From Ignavibacteria bacterium UBA2373 (GTDB lineage: Bacteria; Bacteroidota; Ignavibacteria; Kapaibacteriales; UBA961): DNA of 54,898 nucleotides. The stretch covers positions 1-54,898 of the forward strand of contig DDTD01000041.1 of NCBI GenBank assembly GCA_002344005.1, given 5' to 3'. Position 1 is the stretch's first letter, and each line of letters opens with the position of its first letter. The notes below the pieces were generated by a model. It was not told the DNA's origin and searched no databases. It saw only the letters and a list, made by a program, of their open reading frames with translations. Positions 35,898 to 45,605 of the stretch are shown piece by piece. The translations under genes were made by a program, and so were the position numbers.

Positions 35898-36485
35898 TTA
35901 TTTTTTTCCTAATTCGATTTCGATATCAAGTTTAATCATTTTGTCAACAACTAAACCACCTGTTTCAATTGCTTTGTTCCAAGCCAACCCATAATCGAAA
36001 CGGTTAAGTTCTCCGGTTAAGGTAAAGCCAGCTTTTGTGTTTCCCCACGGATCTTTCACTACGCCACCGAATTCCATGTCAAGGGTTACCGTTTTTGTCA
36101 CATTTTTCATTGTTAAGTCACCGGTAACTTTGTACTTATTACCACTAACTTTTTTGACGGATTTACCGACAAATTTTAATTCAGGATATTTCTCGGCATC
36201 AAAGAAGTCAGCACTGCGCAAGTGATTATCGCGGTCATTGTTATCAGTGAATATACTTTTGACTTTTGCAATTACCTCAATTTTTGCATCTGTGAAGTCA
36301 GCTTTGTCTGATAACACAGTTACTTTATAGTCAGTGAACTTGCCTTTTGTTGTGGCAATAAGAAGGTGTTTGGCTCTAAAGCCCAATTCGCTGTGCGAAG
36401 GATCTAATTCCCAACGTGTAGTTTGTGCACTAAGTGCAGATGCCGCCACTATAAACGACAAAAAGAAAACAAAGAATTTTTTCAT
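35898..36485 (-). CDS. yceI: YceI-family periplasmic protein
   Basis: 195 residues. A signal peptide ends near residue 20 (VAASALSAQ). The mature part is a lipocalin-like YceI domain: WELDPSHSELGFRAKHLL, then NDRDNHLRSADFFDAEKYPE, then LTMKNVTKTVTLDMEFGG and GFTLTGELNRFDYGLAWN. YceI proteins bind isoprenoid or similar lipids in the periplasm. The start has GAGAGGT upstream. The MarR gene lies 166 bp upstream on the same strand, and GTGTTGTAACAC sits 31 bases before the yceI start, so regulation by that MarR is likely. Confidence 0.92.
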   Translation of the reverse strand: MKKFFVFFLSFIVAASALSAQTTRWELDPSHSELGFRAKHLLIATTKGKFTDYKVTVLSDKADFTDAKIEVIAKVKSIFTDNNDRDNHLRSADFFDAEKYPELKFVGKSVKKVSGNKYKVTGDLTMKNVTKTVTLDMEFGGVVKDPWGNTKAGFTLTGELNRFDYGLAWNKAIETGGLVVDKMIKLDIEIELGKK

Positions 36486-36515
36486 GAGAACCTCTCAATA
36501 AAAAGTGAAAAATTA

Positions 36516-36527
36516 GTGTTGTAACAC
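36516..36527. promoter_or_regulatory. Operator in front of yceI
   Basis: GTGTTGTAACAC, one change from the perfect palindrome GTGTTGCAACAC found twice nearby. It lies in the yceI promoter region next to a TAATTTTT sequence. Confidence 0.6.
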
Positions 36528-36623
36528 ATAATATTGTAAAAAAAATTTATTTCATCTCTATAATCACTCAACGCTTTTATGGACGTTCTTGATAAGTGAT
36601 TTTGTCAAAGCATGGTCAAAAAC

Positions 36624-36635
36624 GTGTTGCAACAC
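36624..36635. promoter_or_regulatory. Second GTGTTGCAACAC operator
   Basis: Perfect 12-bp palindrome followed by ACAATATTGTAAAA, as in the site at 36516, which has ATAATATTGTAAAA after it. The shared flank shows that the whole block was duplicated. It lies between the MarR stop and yceI. Confidence 0.6.
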
Positions 36636-36640
36636 ACAAT

Positions 36641-36658
36641 ATTGTAAAATTTTACAAT
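36641..36658. repeat. 18-bp perfect palindrome over the MarR stop codon
   Basis: ATTGTAAAATTTTACAAT reads the same on both strands and contains the MarR stop codon (36652-36654). There is no T tract for a terminator. It might be another protein-binding site. Confidence 0.45.
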
Positions 36659-37119
36659 TCATGTGCATAAATTTTTTCGCAGAGGCGTGAAAGCTCCAAA
36701 CATTCTTCTTTAGTGATATAATGTTGAAGTGCTTCATCAAAATTGTCAATGAGCGGTTTTATCTCATCAAGCAAGTCCACACCTTTTTGTGTGATGCGTG
36801 TCAAAGACAAGCGTTTATCATCGAAATCTCTTGTTCTTTCAACAAGTTCCATTCTTTCTAACTTGTCAATAAGACGTGTTATATCTGTGCCGCGTTCAAG
36901 CAATCGTTTTTTGATTTCACATCTGGGATGACCTCCCGGAAATGCCCCCTTCAGTATGCGCAACACATTATATTGCACAAATGAAATTCCATGCTGTTCG
37001 CAAATATTCATCGTCGAACGACGAAAGTAATCCGCACAGACTATAATATTCAGCATTGCCTCCGCATGAGCGGTTAATGGCATTGTTTGACTTATTCTAT
37101 GTTGAAGTATTGTACCCAT
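36652..37119 (-). CDS. MarR-family regulator of yceI
   Basis: 155 residues from the ATG at 37119. The longer frame from 37161 was rejected because that ATG lies inside the operator palindrome and upstream of the promoter. A later ATG at 37083 (MPLTAHAEAML) is also possible. The winged helix includes QYNVLRILKGAFPGGHPRCE, then the recognition helix DITRLIDKLERMELVER and the wing DDKRLSLTRITQKG. HPRCE holds a single Cys that could sense oxidation, but this is speculation. Operators occur before this gene and yceI, suggesting control of both. Confidence 0.85.
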   Translation of the reverse strand: MGTILQHRISQTMPLTAHAEAMLNIIVCADYFRRSTMNICEQHGISFVQYNVLRILKGAFPGGHPRCEIKKRLLERGTDITRLIDKLERMELVERTRDFDDKRLSLTRITQKGVDLLDEIKPLIDNFDEALQHYITKEECLELSRLCEKIYAHEL

Positions 37120-37127
37120 TCTGAATG

Positions 37128-37160
37128 CAAATATACGAAATTTTTGTGTGTTGCAACACA
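37128..37160 (-). promoter_or_regulatory. MarR promoter with overlapping operator
   Basis: TATATTTG at 37128-37135 (minus strand) is an exact -7 element. TTG of a -33 box lies 18 bases further up, inside the perfect palindrome TGTGTTGCAACACA (37147-37160). A transcript from here would begin 2-4 bases before the ATG at 37119, so the mRNA may be nearly leaderless. Confidence 0.6.
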
Positions 37161-37342
37161 TATTTTTTTTTACATTTTGTTTTTGCAGATTATTTCACCC
37201 TCTTCACTCCACTTTTGAGTTGTGGCAAACGGAGAAATTCTATCATCATGACATCGTTACCGGATTTCATCCCCTTCTCTGTTACAGAAGACGTAATGGA
37301 GCGACACAGAAGCCGAAAGTGACTCCATGATGAATAAATTCA

Positions 37343-37375
37343 AAACCTATAAGGTTTTAGAAACCTTATAGGTTT
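37343..37375. repeat. Long perfect hairpin
   Basis: AAACCTATAAGGTTT and AAACCTTATAGGTTT form a perfect 15-bp stem with 3-base loop TAG. There is no T tract. It looks like a dispersed intergenic palindrome lying just beyond the terminator of the beta-helix gene. Confidence 0.7.
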
Positions 37376-37394
37376 ATGGAATATCGAACATAAA

Positions 37395-37426
37395 AAAAGG
37401 CGTGATACCGAAGTACCACGCCTTTT
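37395..37426 (-). terminator. Terminator of the beta-helix gene
   Basis: AAAAGGCGTG pairs with CACGCCTTTT around a 12-base loop, followed on the minus strand by a T-rich tract. It lies 29 bases after the stop codon. Confidence 0.8.
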
Positions 37427-37454
37427 GTGTCTGCGCAACCCTTGCGGGTTATGA

Positions 37455-40400
37455 TTATTTGATGATTGATACCGGTTGTGACATTGAGAAGTATTCTGTC
37501 TCAAAGCGCACATAGTATTGACCATTCACCAAGTTATTAACATCAAAGCGAGCTGAATATACACCTGATGTAAGTACATCATTGCGCAAATCAGTTACTT
37601 TTTGACCTAAAGCATTGTAAAGAGCTACTTTAACCATACCTTCATAAGGAACACGGAATGTGACTGTCACATCTGTGCCTGTTGTCGGATTAGGTGTGAT
37701 GCTCAATACTGTATTACCGCCTGCAAGTGCTGTCGGCTCAGTTTCGCGTGTGAAGGCTGTACCATTACCTGCTTGGAACACACCTGTACGGCGGTTTTGA
37801 GCTGAAGTAGTTGTATAAGCATCATCATTCGCATCATCCAAACCGGCTTTGATAATGGTCGGTTTATCTGTATTGCTATTATTACCTGTTGTTTCAACGC
37901 CTGTTCCTGCTACCAATGCTTGTGTGCCGAATGTTGCACCATAAGCAAATTGAACAAAACCTGCATCACCACCAACACCTGCACGTTGCAAGTAAACATC
38001 TCCTTTATTAGCAGCACCTGTTGAGATACGACCATAAAGACCATTGCCCACTGCGTGCATTACGATACCGCCACGGATATATTTATTTTCAGCGCCGTTT
38101 GCTGTTACTGCAACGCCCGAACCGGGAGCTACTAAAGTACCGGACAGGATGTGTGCAGAGGTTGCATTGAGTGCATTTGCTACTGCCGGTCCTAAGATGG
38201 TTTGATGCATTCTGCCTGTATTTGATGGGAATGTTACATCACCCCAATAATATTGGCTTCCTTCACCAAGTTCACCAATTGTCCAACCCGCATTTTCACG
38301 AATCTCTACAACATTATCGTATGTTTCGCTGCCTGCGGAGAATACTGTTGATGTATTGGAAAGTGAAGGCTGAATTGCACGATGAATATGAACAGCACCG
38401 CTAATTGCAACAACATCTTGATTACGGTTGAATGAACCGGAGAAATCCCAAGGTGCACGAGCATCTCTTGTTAAGATAACAGCATGGCTGAATGTATTTC
38501 CTGATGCCGGATTGAAGAATGTACGGAATTCAGCACCGCGAGCACCACCGCTTACGGAACGTACCACGTGGCTTTCACCATCAATAAGTCCATCAACTGA
38601 TGCTGAATCGCGGAATATATTATTCGTACCACTGAATGTGAATGCATTGCTGAATAATTCAACATCCACATTATTATCAGATTCAGTCGAAGTCTGCAAT
38701 CCTTTACCGCCGATTGTATTGCTTGTGAGAGTAAGTGAACCGCCCGTAGCATCGGCAACGATAGCAGCGACGGCAGCAGAACCTGTAAGACCTTTGCTGT
38801 CACGGATACCACGAATAGTGTTGTATTGTAATACCGTTGCACCCATACTACCCGCATTTACACCATTGAAACCAACATTGATACCAACGCGCTCGCAATT
38901 GCGGATAATATTATGACCATTTGTGATACCGAGACCTAAAGCTGAAGCAAATGCTGTGGCAGCACTTTGACCAACGGTATTTGGACCATAGGCTACATTG
39001 CCTGCACTTCTATCAGCGAGCATAATGCCGAGACCTGAGTTGCTACCGCTAATGTCTTTATTATGACCAATCATTGTACTGCGAATAGTACCATTCGTGC
39101 ATCGGTCGAAATAAATACCAATACTGCTGCTACCTGCATTATTCGAACCTTCAACCCAGCAAGCATCCACATCAGGTGCATCTACTCGGTCGAATATGAT
39201 ACCCTGACCATCTAAACCGGTCAATGAACCTGCAACTGAGCTGAATCCTTGGATACGGAAATTACGAATCATCGTACCGTCAGCATCAGCACCTCCGCTA
39301 CCATTAATATAGAAGCCTGTTTCTTCAAGACCATCAATGGTAACAGCCGGAGCATGAGCAACGCCATCGCCACTTGGTACCGGACCATTAACATTATTCG
39401 TTCCAACCAAATAGGTATGCCATGTTCTCATCGTTGCAGCAGTACAATCATAAGCTTTAATGCTTGTACCACGGAATTCATTGTCTTCATAATTACCGGC
39501 ATTACCATCGTAGGATACCTCTTCAGAGAAGAATTCACCCCAGTCATCGCCAAGACCCGGTGCAGGTAAATGTCCCCAAATACCTTGAATTGCAATAACT
39601 CTTTCATTATTTGCTGCAATTGCAGTAGCTCCTGCTTGGATTGTAGCATGATTGCTGAGCCATGTACCTGCTGCATCTGTACGCACTACACGTGCAAGAA
39701 CATTTGTTGCGGCAGGTTGTTGCCAACCGTCAACGGCAGCATTAGCATCTGTACCAAGCGTCCACCAAGGAATAAAGCTGATCATACTTTGATCGCCGCT
39801 TGAGCAAGTACCATTCTGTAAAATTGCATCACCGAAAGCTGCTGCTGTACATGGTGTTGGGTTTAATGGATTCCATGCCGATGTCGGACCGGAAACGTTT
39901 TCCCACCAGTTGCCGCGTGCATTGATTTGGCATACTGTACCGCTATAGACAGCACCATCGTAGCGAATACCTGTGTTGGTATTTTCAAAGGAGTTATTGT
40001 TAATTGCAAAGAACTGATGAGAAATAGTACTACCATGAATAAATATTCCAACGGCACTATTATTCAAGAAATTGTTATTGACGGTAACGTTACCGGTGAT
40101 TTGATGAGCATTTTCAAATGCTAAGTTTTCAGCAGCACCACCACGAAGACGATTCTGGCTGATAGTCACATTTTGAATACTATTTGATGCCGAAGCATTA
40201 CCAACAAATAAATTAGATGCAACCGGTACGTTTTGGAACACATTACGAGTAATTGTATTTGCAGAAGGACCGCCAAAACCACGTAAAACAATTGCCCAGT
40301 TAACATTACTGCCTGTACCATCAAAGTAATTACGCTCCAATGTTGTTTGTGTATGGTCAATCATTTCAATTGTGTACCATTCGCTACTTGCAGCTAAACC

Positions 40401-43400
40401 TGTCATACGGTTACAACTTACATTCCAATTTGTATGGAAAGTAGAAGCAGCACCTGTACTTGCACTACGGATAAAGCGCTCACCTGAACTTGTAATAAAG
40501 TTATTCTGAATAGTCACATTATTATTTGCATTTACACCTGTGCTTGGAGCTGAAATAACAGCATCGGCAGCACCTAAAGTAATACCTGAAAAATCAAAAC
40601 CACGCAATGTGATATTATTCACACCACTTGCAAGTGTAAAGATTGGAGCATTTGCTGTGAAGGTCGAGAATGTTGCTGTATTAATACGAGCAGCATTAGT
40701 ACCCCATGCTGTTGCTGCATCAATAACAAAAGCAGGATCATTTGCACATTCTGTCGGATTATTCAAACCTTGAACAGTAAGTGCTTTATTGATAGTATTA
40801 TCACGATTATAATCATTTCCGACTGCACCCCATGTAGTTGCAGCAGCCGCTACGGTGATACCATTACCAATATTCACAGTACCGGAAGTACAAGCCAATA
40901 AGATACCGTCTTGGATATCAGGAATTGTGGTATAGGTAGAACCTGTTTCTTGTGTGACATTGACTGTTGTATTGCAGAAATTATCGGAGTTTACAATGGT
41001 GTTCGGATTGCCATAAGCACCGAGACGCATCGTCAAGCTACCTGCATTGGTATTTGCTGTGGTATTGTCACCGTCAAATTTGACATCTTTATCAAGAGTA
41101 AGCGTTTGCGAAACTGCTGTAGCACCGCCATAGGTAAAGGCAACAGTACCTGTTCTTGGTGTTGCCGCAGTTGCTATGACCAAACCTCCGGCAGTAGAAT
41201 TTCCAACACCCTCGAAGTGTTGATTGCCCATATTGTTACCAAGTGCGGTTTGAATACAGTCTAAATTATTAGCCATATAAACAATAGGAACATTGAAGTT
41301 CACAATATCAGACGCTGTACCACCGCAAGCACCGGAACCATTTAAGGTAATCGAAGCAAGAGGACCTGTCGCAGGAGTACCACCAACGAAATTGCCTGCT
41401 ACGCCCGGATTATCGGATGTCAATGTCACATTGTTGCGTGAAATTGTCGGAGCTTGGTTAGTATAATTACCGCGATAGTTAACAGTACATGTACCACTCG
41501 CTGCGGTGAAGACAAGACCTTGCTGAATAGTATTGGTTGTGTCGCTATTATCAGCCCAATCCGTTGCAGTTGCGCTGGCGGGAACACCAACTTCTACTGC
41601 TAATGAAGTAAATGTACCGCTTGTGACGCGTGTATCAAGGATGCCATTGATTGCACCGCTGCCCCAAGGAGCAAAGCAAGGACCTGCGCCGATTGCTTTA
41701 TTGATTAAGCGAATCCAACCTGTTGTGCTTGCATTACCCGCACTTGCTACTGCAAAACGAATACGTTTTTGCAAAGTAAGATTGGTTGTAAATGCAGCCG
41801 CATTATCCAAAGTAACAGTTCCGGCAAAGCCATTAGAGTCAGCAATATGAGAAACAGCATCTAATAAAGCACCGTTTTCACTTGCATCAACAGCAATATC
41901 TGTCGGACGATTGAAACCATAATTCGCTACTTCATAATCAAATCCACCAGCACCATAATTAAGCGGTACAAATGATTTCATGTGTGTAGCGGAAGCATTC
42001 GCAATAGTACCGGATGGTTGATCACCATTGCTTAAACTATCCGGATCAGGCATTCCGGCTGCATCACGTGTGATAAAGCGTACACCCGGTTTTGTCGGTA
42101 TTGTACAATCAGTATCCCAGCTAATACCCGCTACTGCACCATTGCTATAACGGATACCGTTTTTCGCAACAACAACAGGAGGTAATTGCACGCGACCTGT
42201 ATAATCAACTTTAATTTCAAAATTACCATTGATAGTAAGGATTTCATCTGCGCCCGGACCTGCTATGGTTGATTTATACACACAGTCACCTTGTAAATAG
42301 ACTGTCACAGGACCTGTACCTAAAGAATTAAGAACGGCTTCCATATCATCACCGCAATAGATGATAATAATGTCGGTTTTGATGATACGAGCGATGTCAT
42401 AATTACCGCTACCGGTTGCAATAAAACCGTCGGTTTTTTCCCATAATTTGAAATTATTATCTGTGGAAGTAGCCAAATAATTAAAATTATTATTCGCTGA
42501 AGCATCAACATCAGAAACATCGTCAGTAGAAGCATCAACACCACCACCATAAGCGAAACGACCCGAGAAACCTGCTCCATCTGGAGTAGGTAAATCTTCT
42601 GTTGACATAGCTGCACTCGCTATTGTATTGTCGCCATTAGCAGCTTGTGTTGCATATCCTTCAAAACAAGAGTTACGAACTCTTACATCTTGTGGAGGAC
42701 GATTAGATGCAGCCGCTGTATTATCATGTCCAACAACAAGAATACCAACTCGTTGTGTACCTGCTTGTTTGAAATAGACACCATTAACGGTCACATTTTG
42801 TGTTGTTGTTGTTGATGTAGAACTGATTTCAAGAGCATTACCGCTTGTAGGAATAATAACCGGTTTTGTACCGCCGCCGCAAGAAGAAAGTGTATCGCCA
42901 TGAAGCTTAATCGGCTTTTGTACAACAACATTTTCAGCATAGTTACAAGAAGCAATATTGACAATAGTAGGATTAAGCACATTGATAGCCGCAGCATCAA
43001 CTGCTTTTTGAATTGTCGGGAAGTTCACATATCCTAAAAGAGCATCGCAAGCAGGAAGAGTACAGTCCACATATTCCAAGCCTGCTGATTGCGCTGAACC
43101 GCGATTGATATTATCATCAGTACCCCAATCACGGAAATTGAAAAATGCATTTGTAGGATTTAATGAACCGAAACCTGTCACATTATATAATGTAGAAGCA
43201 GCAGCATTACCCCAGGCATTTTGCGATACATTGAGGGTATATGCACCGGCAGGTTTGTCATTTAAAAGAACACCACCTGTGGCTGTAGCACCACTTAGTC
43301 CATTACCATTATAGGCAAAAGTATTGTTTTGAATAGTAAATGTCGGAGGGAAAAGACCAACAGGCACAACTTGACGTTCGAAGTATAAACCAACTTCATT

Positions 43401-44420
43401 TGCTGTGACTGTATTGGCAAGTGTACGATTATTACCACCGATTGTATGAGTAAATGGATCAATAAGTGCAATACCGGCACCGATACCACTACCTGTATTT
43501 GTACAGCTATCAATAAAGTTATTTTGCACAACACCGCGACCGCCGAATACAGCCATATATCCTGCATTGATACCGCTTGTACCATGAGAACCCGAGGTAT
43601 TAGAAGTAGTATTTCTTGTAAAACCTTTAATACGGCAATATGTTACTTCCGGATTAGGTTGCAAGTTACGGTTAACCGTATTGGTTGTACGACCAAGCGA
43701 AAGAACACCCGCATTTTGGAAATTGCTGATTTCGCAATTGGAGACTCTCACAACTGAGTTAGCCATTGCCACAACACCGAAACCTACGAGAGTAGTATCA
43801 TTTGGACCCGGGGCACCGGAACGACGGCAATTGATGATGCGTACATCATGTGGACTACAAACAGTTTGTGCCGTACTGCCAATGCGACCTTGCGCATTTT
43901 TGTACATCACACCGACCAAAAACTCGGTATTACCTGTTTGCACACTATTAGCATCAACTGTCAAACCGGTAATATTTACCGTAAAGTTCGTGTTGGATGC
44001 ATTTACATAAATCACGGGACGGAAAGATGCTCCGGGCAAACGACCCTGAGTTGCTCCTGTCCATGTGATATTCACAGCATCTGTATAGGTGCTGAGTCCT
44101 GCCCAAGCGACAGCACGAATGATTGTAGAGCCGGCACCGGCACCTTGTAAGGTGATGGATTTATCCGTGACGACGACCTGCTCGTCATACGTACCCGCCG
44201 CAATCGAGATAATATCTCCCGAAGCAAGCGTACCGTTCACCATTGCTTGAATGGTTTTTTTCGGACCAGTTCCCGGCGGAACATTGGTCGGATTCACACC
44301 CGTATTCGCATCATTACCGGTCGTCGTATTCACATACCACGTAGCGGCAAATGAAGGACTGACCATACCGAGTAAGACCGCACAAAACAGCGCGATAAGT
44401 ATCGAGGAACGTTTCTTCAT
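37455..44420 (-). CDS. Giant secreted beta-helix protein with T9SS sorting domain
   Basis: 2321 residues, about 240 kDa. The signal peptide ends near residue 25 (VSPSFAATWYVN). The first module (TGNDANTGVNP, then GPKKTIQAMVNG, then GDIISIAAGTYDEQVVV) is DUF1565-like. At least three parallel beta-helix blocks follow, with repeated phrases such as VNGVYFKQAG, IQNNTFAYNGNG, VTVNNNFLNN and NNVTIQNNFITSSG, typical of pectin-lyase folds. There are no clear catalytic residues, so a surface adhesin or matrix protein is as likely as a lyase. The end (NPTTGTDVTVTFRVP to SQPVSIIK) is a type A T9SS sorting domain. AAGGA precedes the start. Monocistronic. Confidence 0.9.
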   Translation of the reverse strand: MKKRSSILIALFCAVLLGMVSPSFAATWYVNTTTGNDANTGVNPTNVPPGTGPKKTIQAMVNGTLASGDIISIAAGTYDEQVVVTDKSITLQGAGAGSTIIRAVAWAGLSTYTDAVNITWTGATQGRLPGASFRPVIYVNASNTNFTVNITGLTVDANSVQTGNTEFLVGVMYKNAQGRIGSTAQTVCSPHDVRIINCRRSGAPGPNDTTLVGFGVVAMANSVVRVSNCEISNFQNAGVLSLGRTTNTVNRNLQPNPEVTYCRIKGFTRNTTSNTSGSHGTSGINAGYMAVFGGRGVVQNNFIDSCTNTGSGIGAGIALIDPFTHTIGGNNRTLANTVTANEVGLYFERQVVPVGLFPPTFTIQNNTFAYNGNGLSGATATGGVLLNDKPAGAYTLNVSQNAWGNAAASTLYNVTGFGSLNPTNAFFNFRDWGTDDNINRGSAQSAGLEYVDCTLPACDALLGYVNFPTIQKAVDAAAINVLNPTIVNIASCNYAENVVVQKPIKLHGDTLSSCGGGTKPVIIPTSGNALEISSTSTTTTQNVTVNGVYFKQAGTQRVGILVVGHDNTAAASNRPPQDVRVRNSCFEGYATQAANGDNTIASAAMSTEDLPTPDGAGFSGRFAYGGGVDASTDDVSDVDASANNNFNYLATSTDNNFKLWEKTDGFIATGSGNYDIARIIKTDIIIIYCGDDMEAVLNSLGTGPVTVYLQGDCVYKSTIAGPGADEILTINGNFEIKVDYTGRVQLPPVVVAKNGIRYSNGAVAGISWDTDCTIPTKPGVRFITRDAAGMPDPDSLSNGDQPSGTIANASATHMKSFVPLNYGAGGFDYEVANYGFNRPTDIAVDASENGALLDAVSHIADSNGFAGTVTLDNAAAFTTNLTLQKRIRFAVASAGNASTTGWIRLINKAIGAGPCFAPWGSGAINGILDTRVTSGTFTSLAVEVGVPASATATDWADNSDTTNTIQQGLVFTAASGTCTVNYRGNYTNQAPTISRNNVTLTSDNPGVAGNFVGGTPATGPLASITLNGSGACGGTASDIVNFNVPIVYMANNLDCIQTALGNNMGNQHFEGVGNSTAGGLVIATAATPRTGTVAFTYGGATAVSQTLTLDKDVKFDGDNTTANTNAGSLTMRLGAYGNPNTIVNSDNFCNTTVNVTQETGSTYTTIPDIQDGILLACTSGTVNIGNGITVAAAATTWGAVGNDYNRDNTINKALTVQGLNNPTECANDPAFVIDAATAWGTNAARINTATFSTFTANAPIFTLASGVNNITLRGFDFSGITLGAADAVISAPSTGVNANNNVTIQNNFITSSGERFIRSASTGAASTFHTNWNVSCNRMTGLAASSEWYTIEMIDHTQTTLERNYFDGTGSNVNWAIVLRGFGGPSANTITRNVFQNVPVASNLFVGNASASNSIQNVTISQNRLRGGAAENLAFENAHQITGNVTVNNNFLNNSAVGIFIHGSTISHQFFAINNNSFENTNTGIRYDGAVYSGTVCQINARGNWWENVSGPTSAWNPLNPTPCTAAAFGDAILQNGTCSSGDQSMISFIPWWTLGTDANAAVDGWQQPAATNVLARVVRTDAAGTWLSNHATIQAGATAIAANNERVIAIQGIWGHLPAPGLGDDWGEFFSEEVSYDGNAGNYEDNEFRGTSIKAYDCTAATMRTWHTYLVGTNNVNGPVPSGDGVAHAPAVTIDGLEETGFYINGSGGADADGTMIRNFRIQGFSSVAGSLTGLDGQGIIFDRVDAPDVDACWVEGSNNAGSSSIGIYFDRCTNGTIRSTMIGHNKDISGSNSGLGIMLADRSAGNVAYGPNTVGQSAATAFASALGLGITNGHNIIRNCERVGINVGFNGVNAGSMGATVLQYNTIRGIRDSKGLTGSAAVAAIVADATGGSLTLTSNTIGGKGLQTSTESDNNVDVELFSNAFTFSGTNNIFRDSASVDGLIDGESHVVRSVSGGARGAEFRTFFNPASGNTFSHAVILTRDARAPWDFSGSFNRNQDVVAISGAVHIHRAIQPSLSNTSTVFSAGSETYDNVVEIRENAGWTIGELGEGSQYYWGDVTFPSNTGRMHQTILGPAVANALNATSAHILSGTLVAPGSGVAVTANGAENKYIRGGIVMHAVGNGLYGRISTGAANKGDVYLQRAGVGGDAGFVQFAYGATFGTQALVAGTGVETTGNNSNTDKPTIIKAGLDDANDDAYTTTSAQNRRTGVFQAGNGTAFTRETEPTALAGGNTVLSITPNPTTGTDVTVTFRVPYEGMVKVALYNALGQKVTDLRNDVLTSGVYSARFDVNNLVNGQYYVRFETEYFSMSQPVSIIK

Positions 44421-44580
44421 TACCTCGTCCTTTCAATTTTTAATGAAACATACATTTATTTGATTTTCACCTAATGGATACATTATGAAGTTCTTTCAGT
44501 AATGTTTATTTTTTATTTGACGCTTCCTGTTCAAAGACAGAAAGAGTATGAATTGAGGGTTTTCACCCCAACTCGGCTAA

Positions 44581-44612
44581 CAAAATTACCAATTAAGGCG
44601 ATAGTGTTAAAA
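44581..44612 (-). promoter_or_regulatory. Promoter of the giant beta-helix gene
   Basis: TAATTTTG at 44581-44588 (minus strand), an exact TAnnTTTG, with TTTT 20 bases upstream as -33. This implies a 5' UTR of about 155 bases. Confidence 0.5.
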
Positions 44613-44722
44613 CTTTTTCTCACTATGAAAAAGAGTTTACACTTCCCCAAAAAGGAATCTTATGGCGTAATTTGTTACAAATCAGACCATTAGTTCCTTT
44701 GTTATTTTTTCACTGCATTGGC

Positions 44723-44750
44723 GGATATGTATGAAAAATCATACATATCC
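44723..44750. repeat. Perfect 12-bp hairpin
   Basis: GGATATGTATGA and TCATACATATCC around AAAA. No T tract follows on either strand, so its role is unclear. It lies 39 bases beyond the stop codon of the gene at 44789. Confidence 0.6.
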
Positions 44751-44788
44751 ATTTCACTTGACATGGTTATCAAAATGTAAGCCAAATT

Positions 44789-45589
44789 TTACGGTGACTT
44801 CCATTGAATTGCGCCTGTCGAGTCCACAACAATAAAATATCCCACCCCATCGGGCTTGGTTCCGCTCACAATACGATTGCGTCCTTTATTGTCGAACAAG
44901 GCATAACCACCCGACGATTTTGACTTATTTACGAAAAAAGTACCTCTTTCCGTTCCCTGTTGATCATAAAGCGCTACAAATCTATTTGCATCTTTACCTT
45001 CTTTTGTCGAAATCAATGCAGCAAGTTTACCGGCAGAATCAAGAACAGCGACGGATTTCATAACCGCCGCGCCGGAACTGATGCCGCGTGATGTCAGCAT
45101 TGTTTGCTCTTTAATATTACGTGCACCGTTCATTGTCAATGTTGCTTCTTGTCCGCTACGGATAAGCGAGGTCACCAATTTATCGCCATCTTTATTGAAC
45201 ATAAAGATTTTTGCTACACTGTCATCCTCATGTCCTATATAGATCTGCGATTTTCCCATACGGTTTTTAACCAATAATCCCGCATCGCCGCTCACATTGG
45301 AAACAGCAAGTGTCATCAACACATTGTTTGTGTCTTTTCCGAACCAAGACAATGAGGAATAATTATTGGCAGCATTGGCAGTCCATTTGGATTTATAAAC
45401 ACCTTTGGCATCCCGCAGCCAGATTTCTTCGGCTTCGATACGTGCTATCCGTAAAATTTGATCTTTCGCCGTCCATCCGACAATTAATGTTGCCACAAAG
45501 CACGCCATGAACAAAAGCGATAATCGCTTCCAGAATCTGACACTGTGCTCAACATGCCGCAGTCTTTGTTCTAAATCTTGTAATTCCAT
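44789..45589 (-). CDS. Hypothetical single-span membrane protein
   Basis: 266 residues. The N-terminal 20 residues form a heptad-like helix (LEQRLRHVEHSVRFWKRL), then one span at about 24-42 (LLFMACFVATLIVGW). The rest is a periplasmic, beta-rich region with short repeats of the type VLDSAGKLAALIS, ALYDQQGTERGTFF, ALFDNKGRNRIVS and VVDSTGAIQW, each about 20 residues long, which might form a small beta solenoid. No named family is recognised. It lies 16 bp after the VCBS-like gene in the same direction, so the two are probably cotranscribed. Confidence 0.65.
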   Translation of the reverse strand: MELQDLEQRLRHVEHSVRFWKRLSLLFMACFVATLIVGWTAKDQILRIARIEAEEIWLRDAKGVYKSKWTANAANNYSSLSWFGKDTNNVLMTLAVSNVSGDAGLLVKNRMGKSQIYIGHEDDSVAKIFMFNKDGDKLVTSLIRSGQEATLTMNGARNIKEQTMLTSRGISSGAAVMKSVAVLDSAGKLAALISTKEGKDANRFVALYDQQGTERGTFFVNKSKSSGGYALFDNKGRNRIVSGTKPDGVGYFIVVDSTGAIQWKSP

Positions 45590-45605
45590 AAAAGTACTAC
45601 CGCCA

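Noticed and set aside
37161..37161. Upstream ATG of the second MarR gene as start
   Set aside because: It falls in the operator palindrome and upstream of the -7 element, so it would not be in the mRNA.
37703..44150. Many open frames on the other strand and frames of the giant beta-helix gene
   Set aside because: They overlap a long gene with signal peptide and sorting domain, and have low-complexity compositions caused by its repeats.
44723..44750. Terminator of the gene at 44789
   Set aside because: The stem is perfect but there is no T run after it on either strand.
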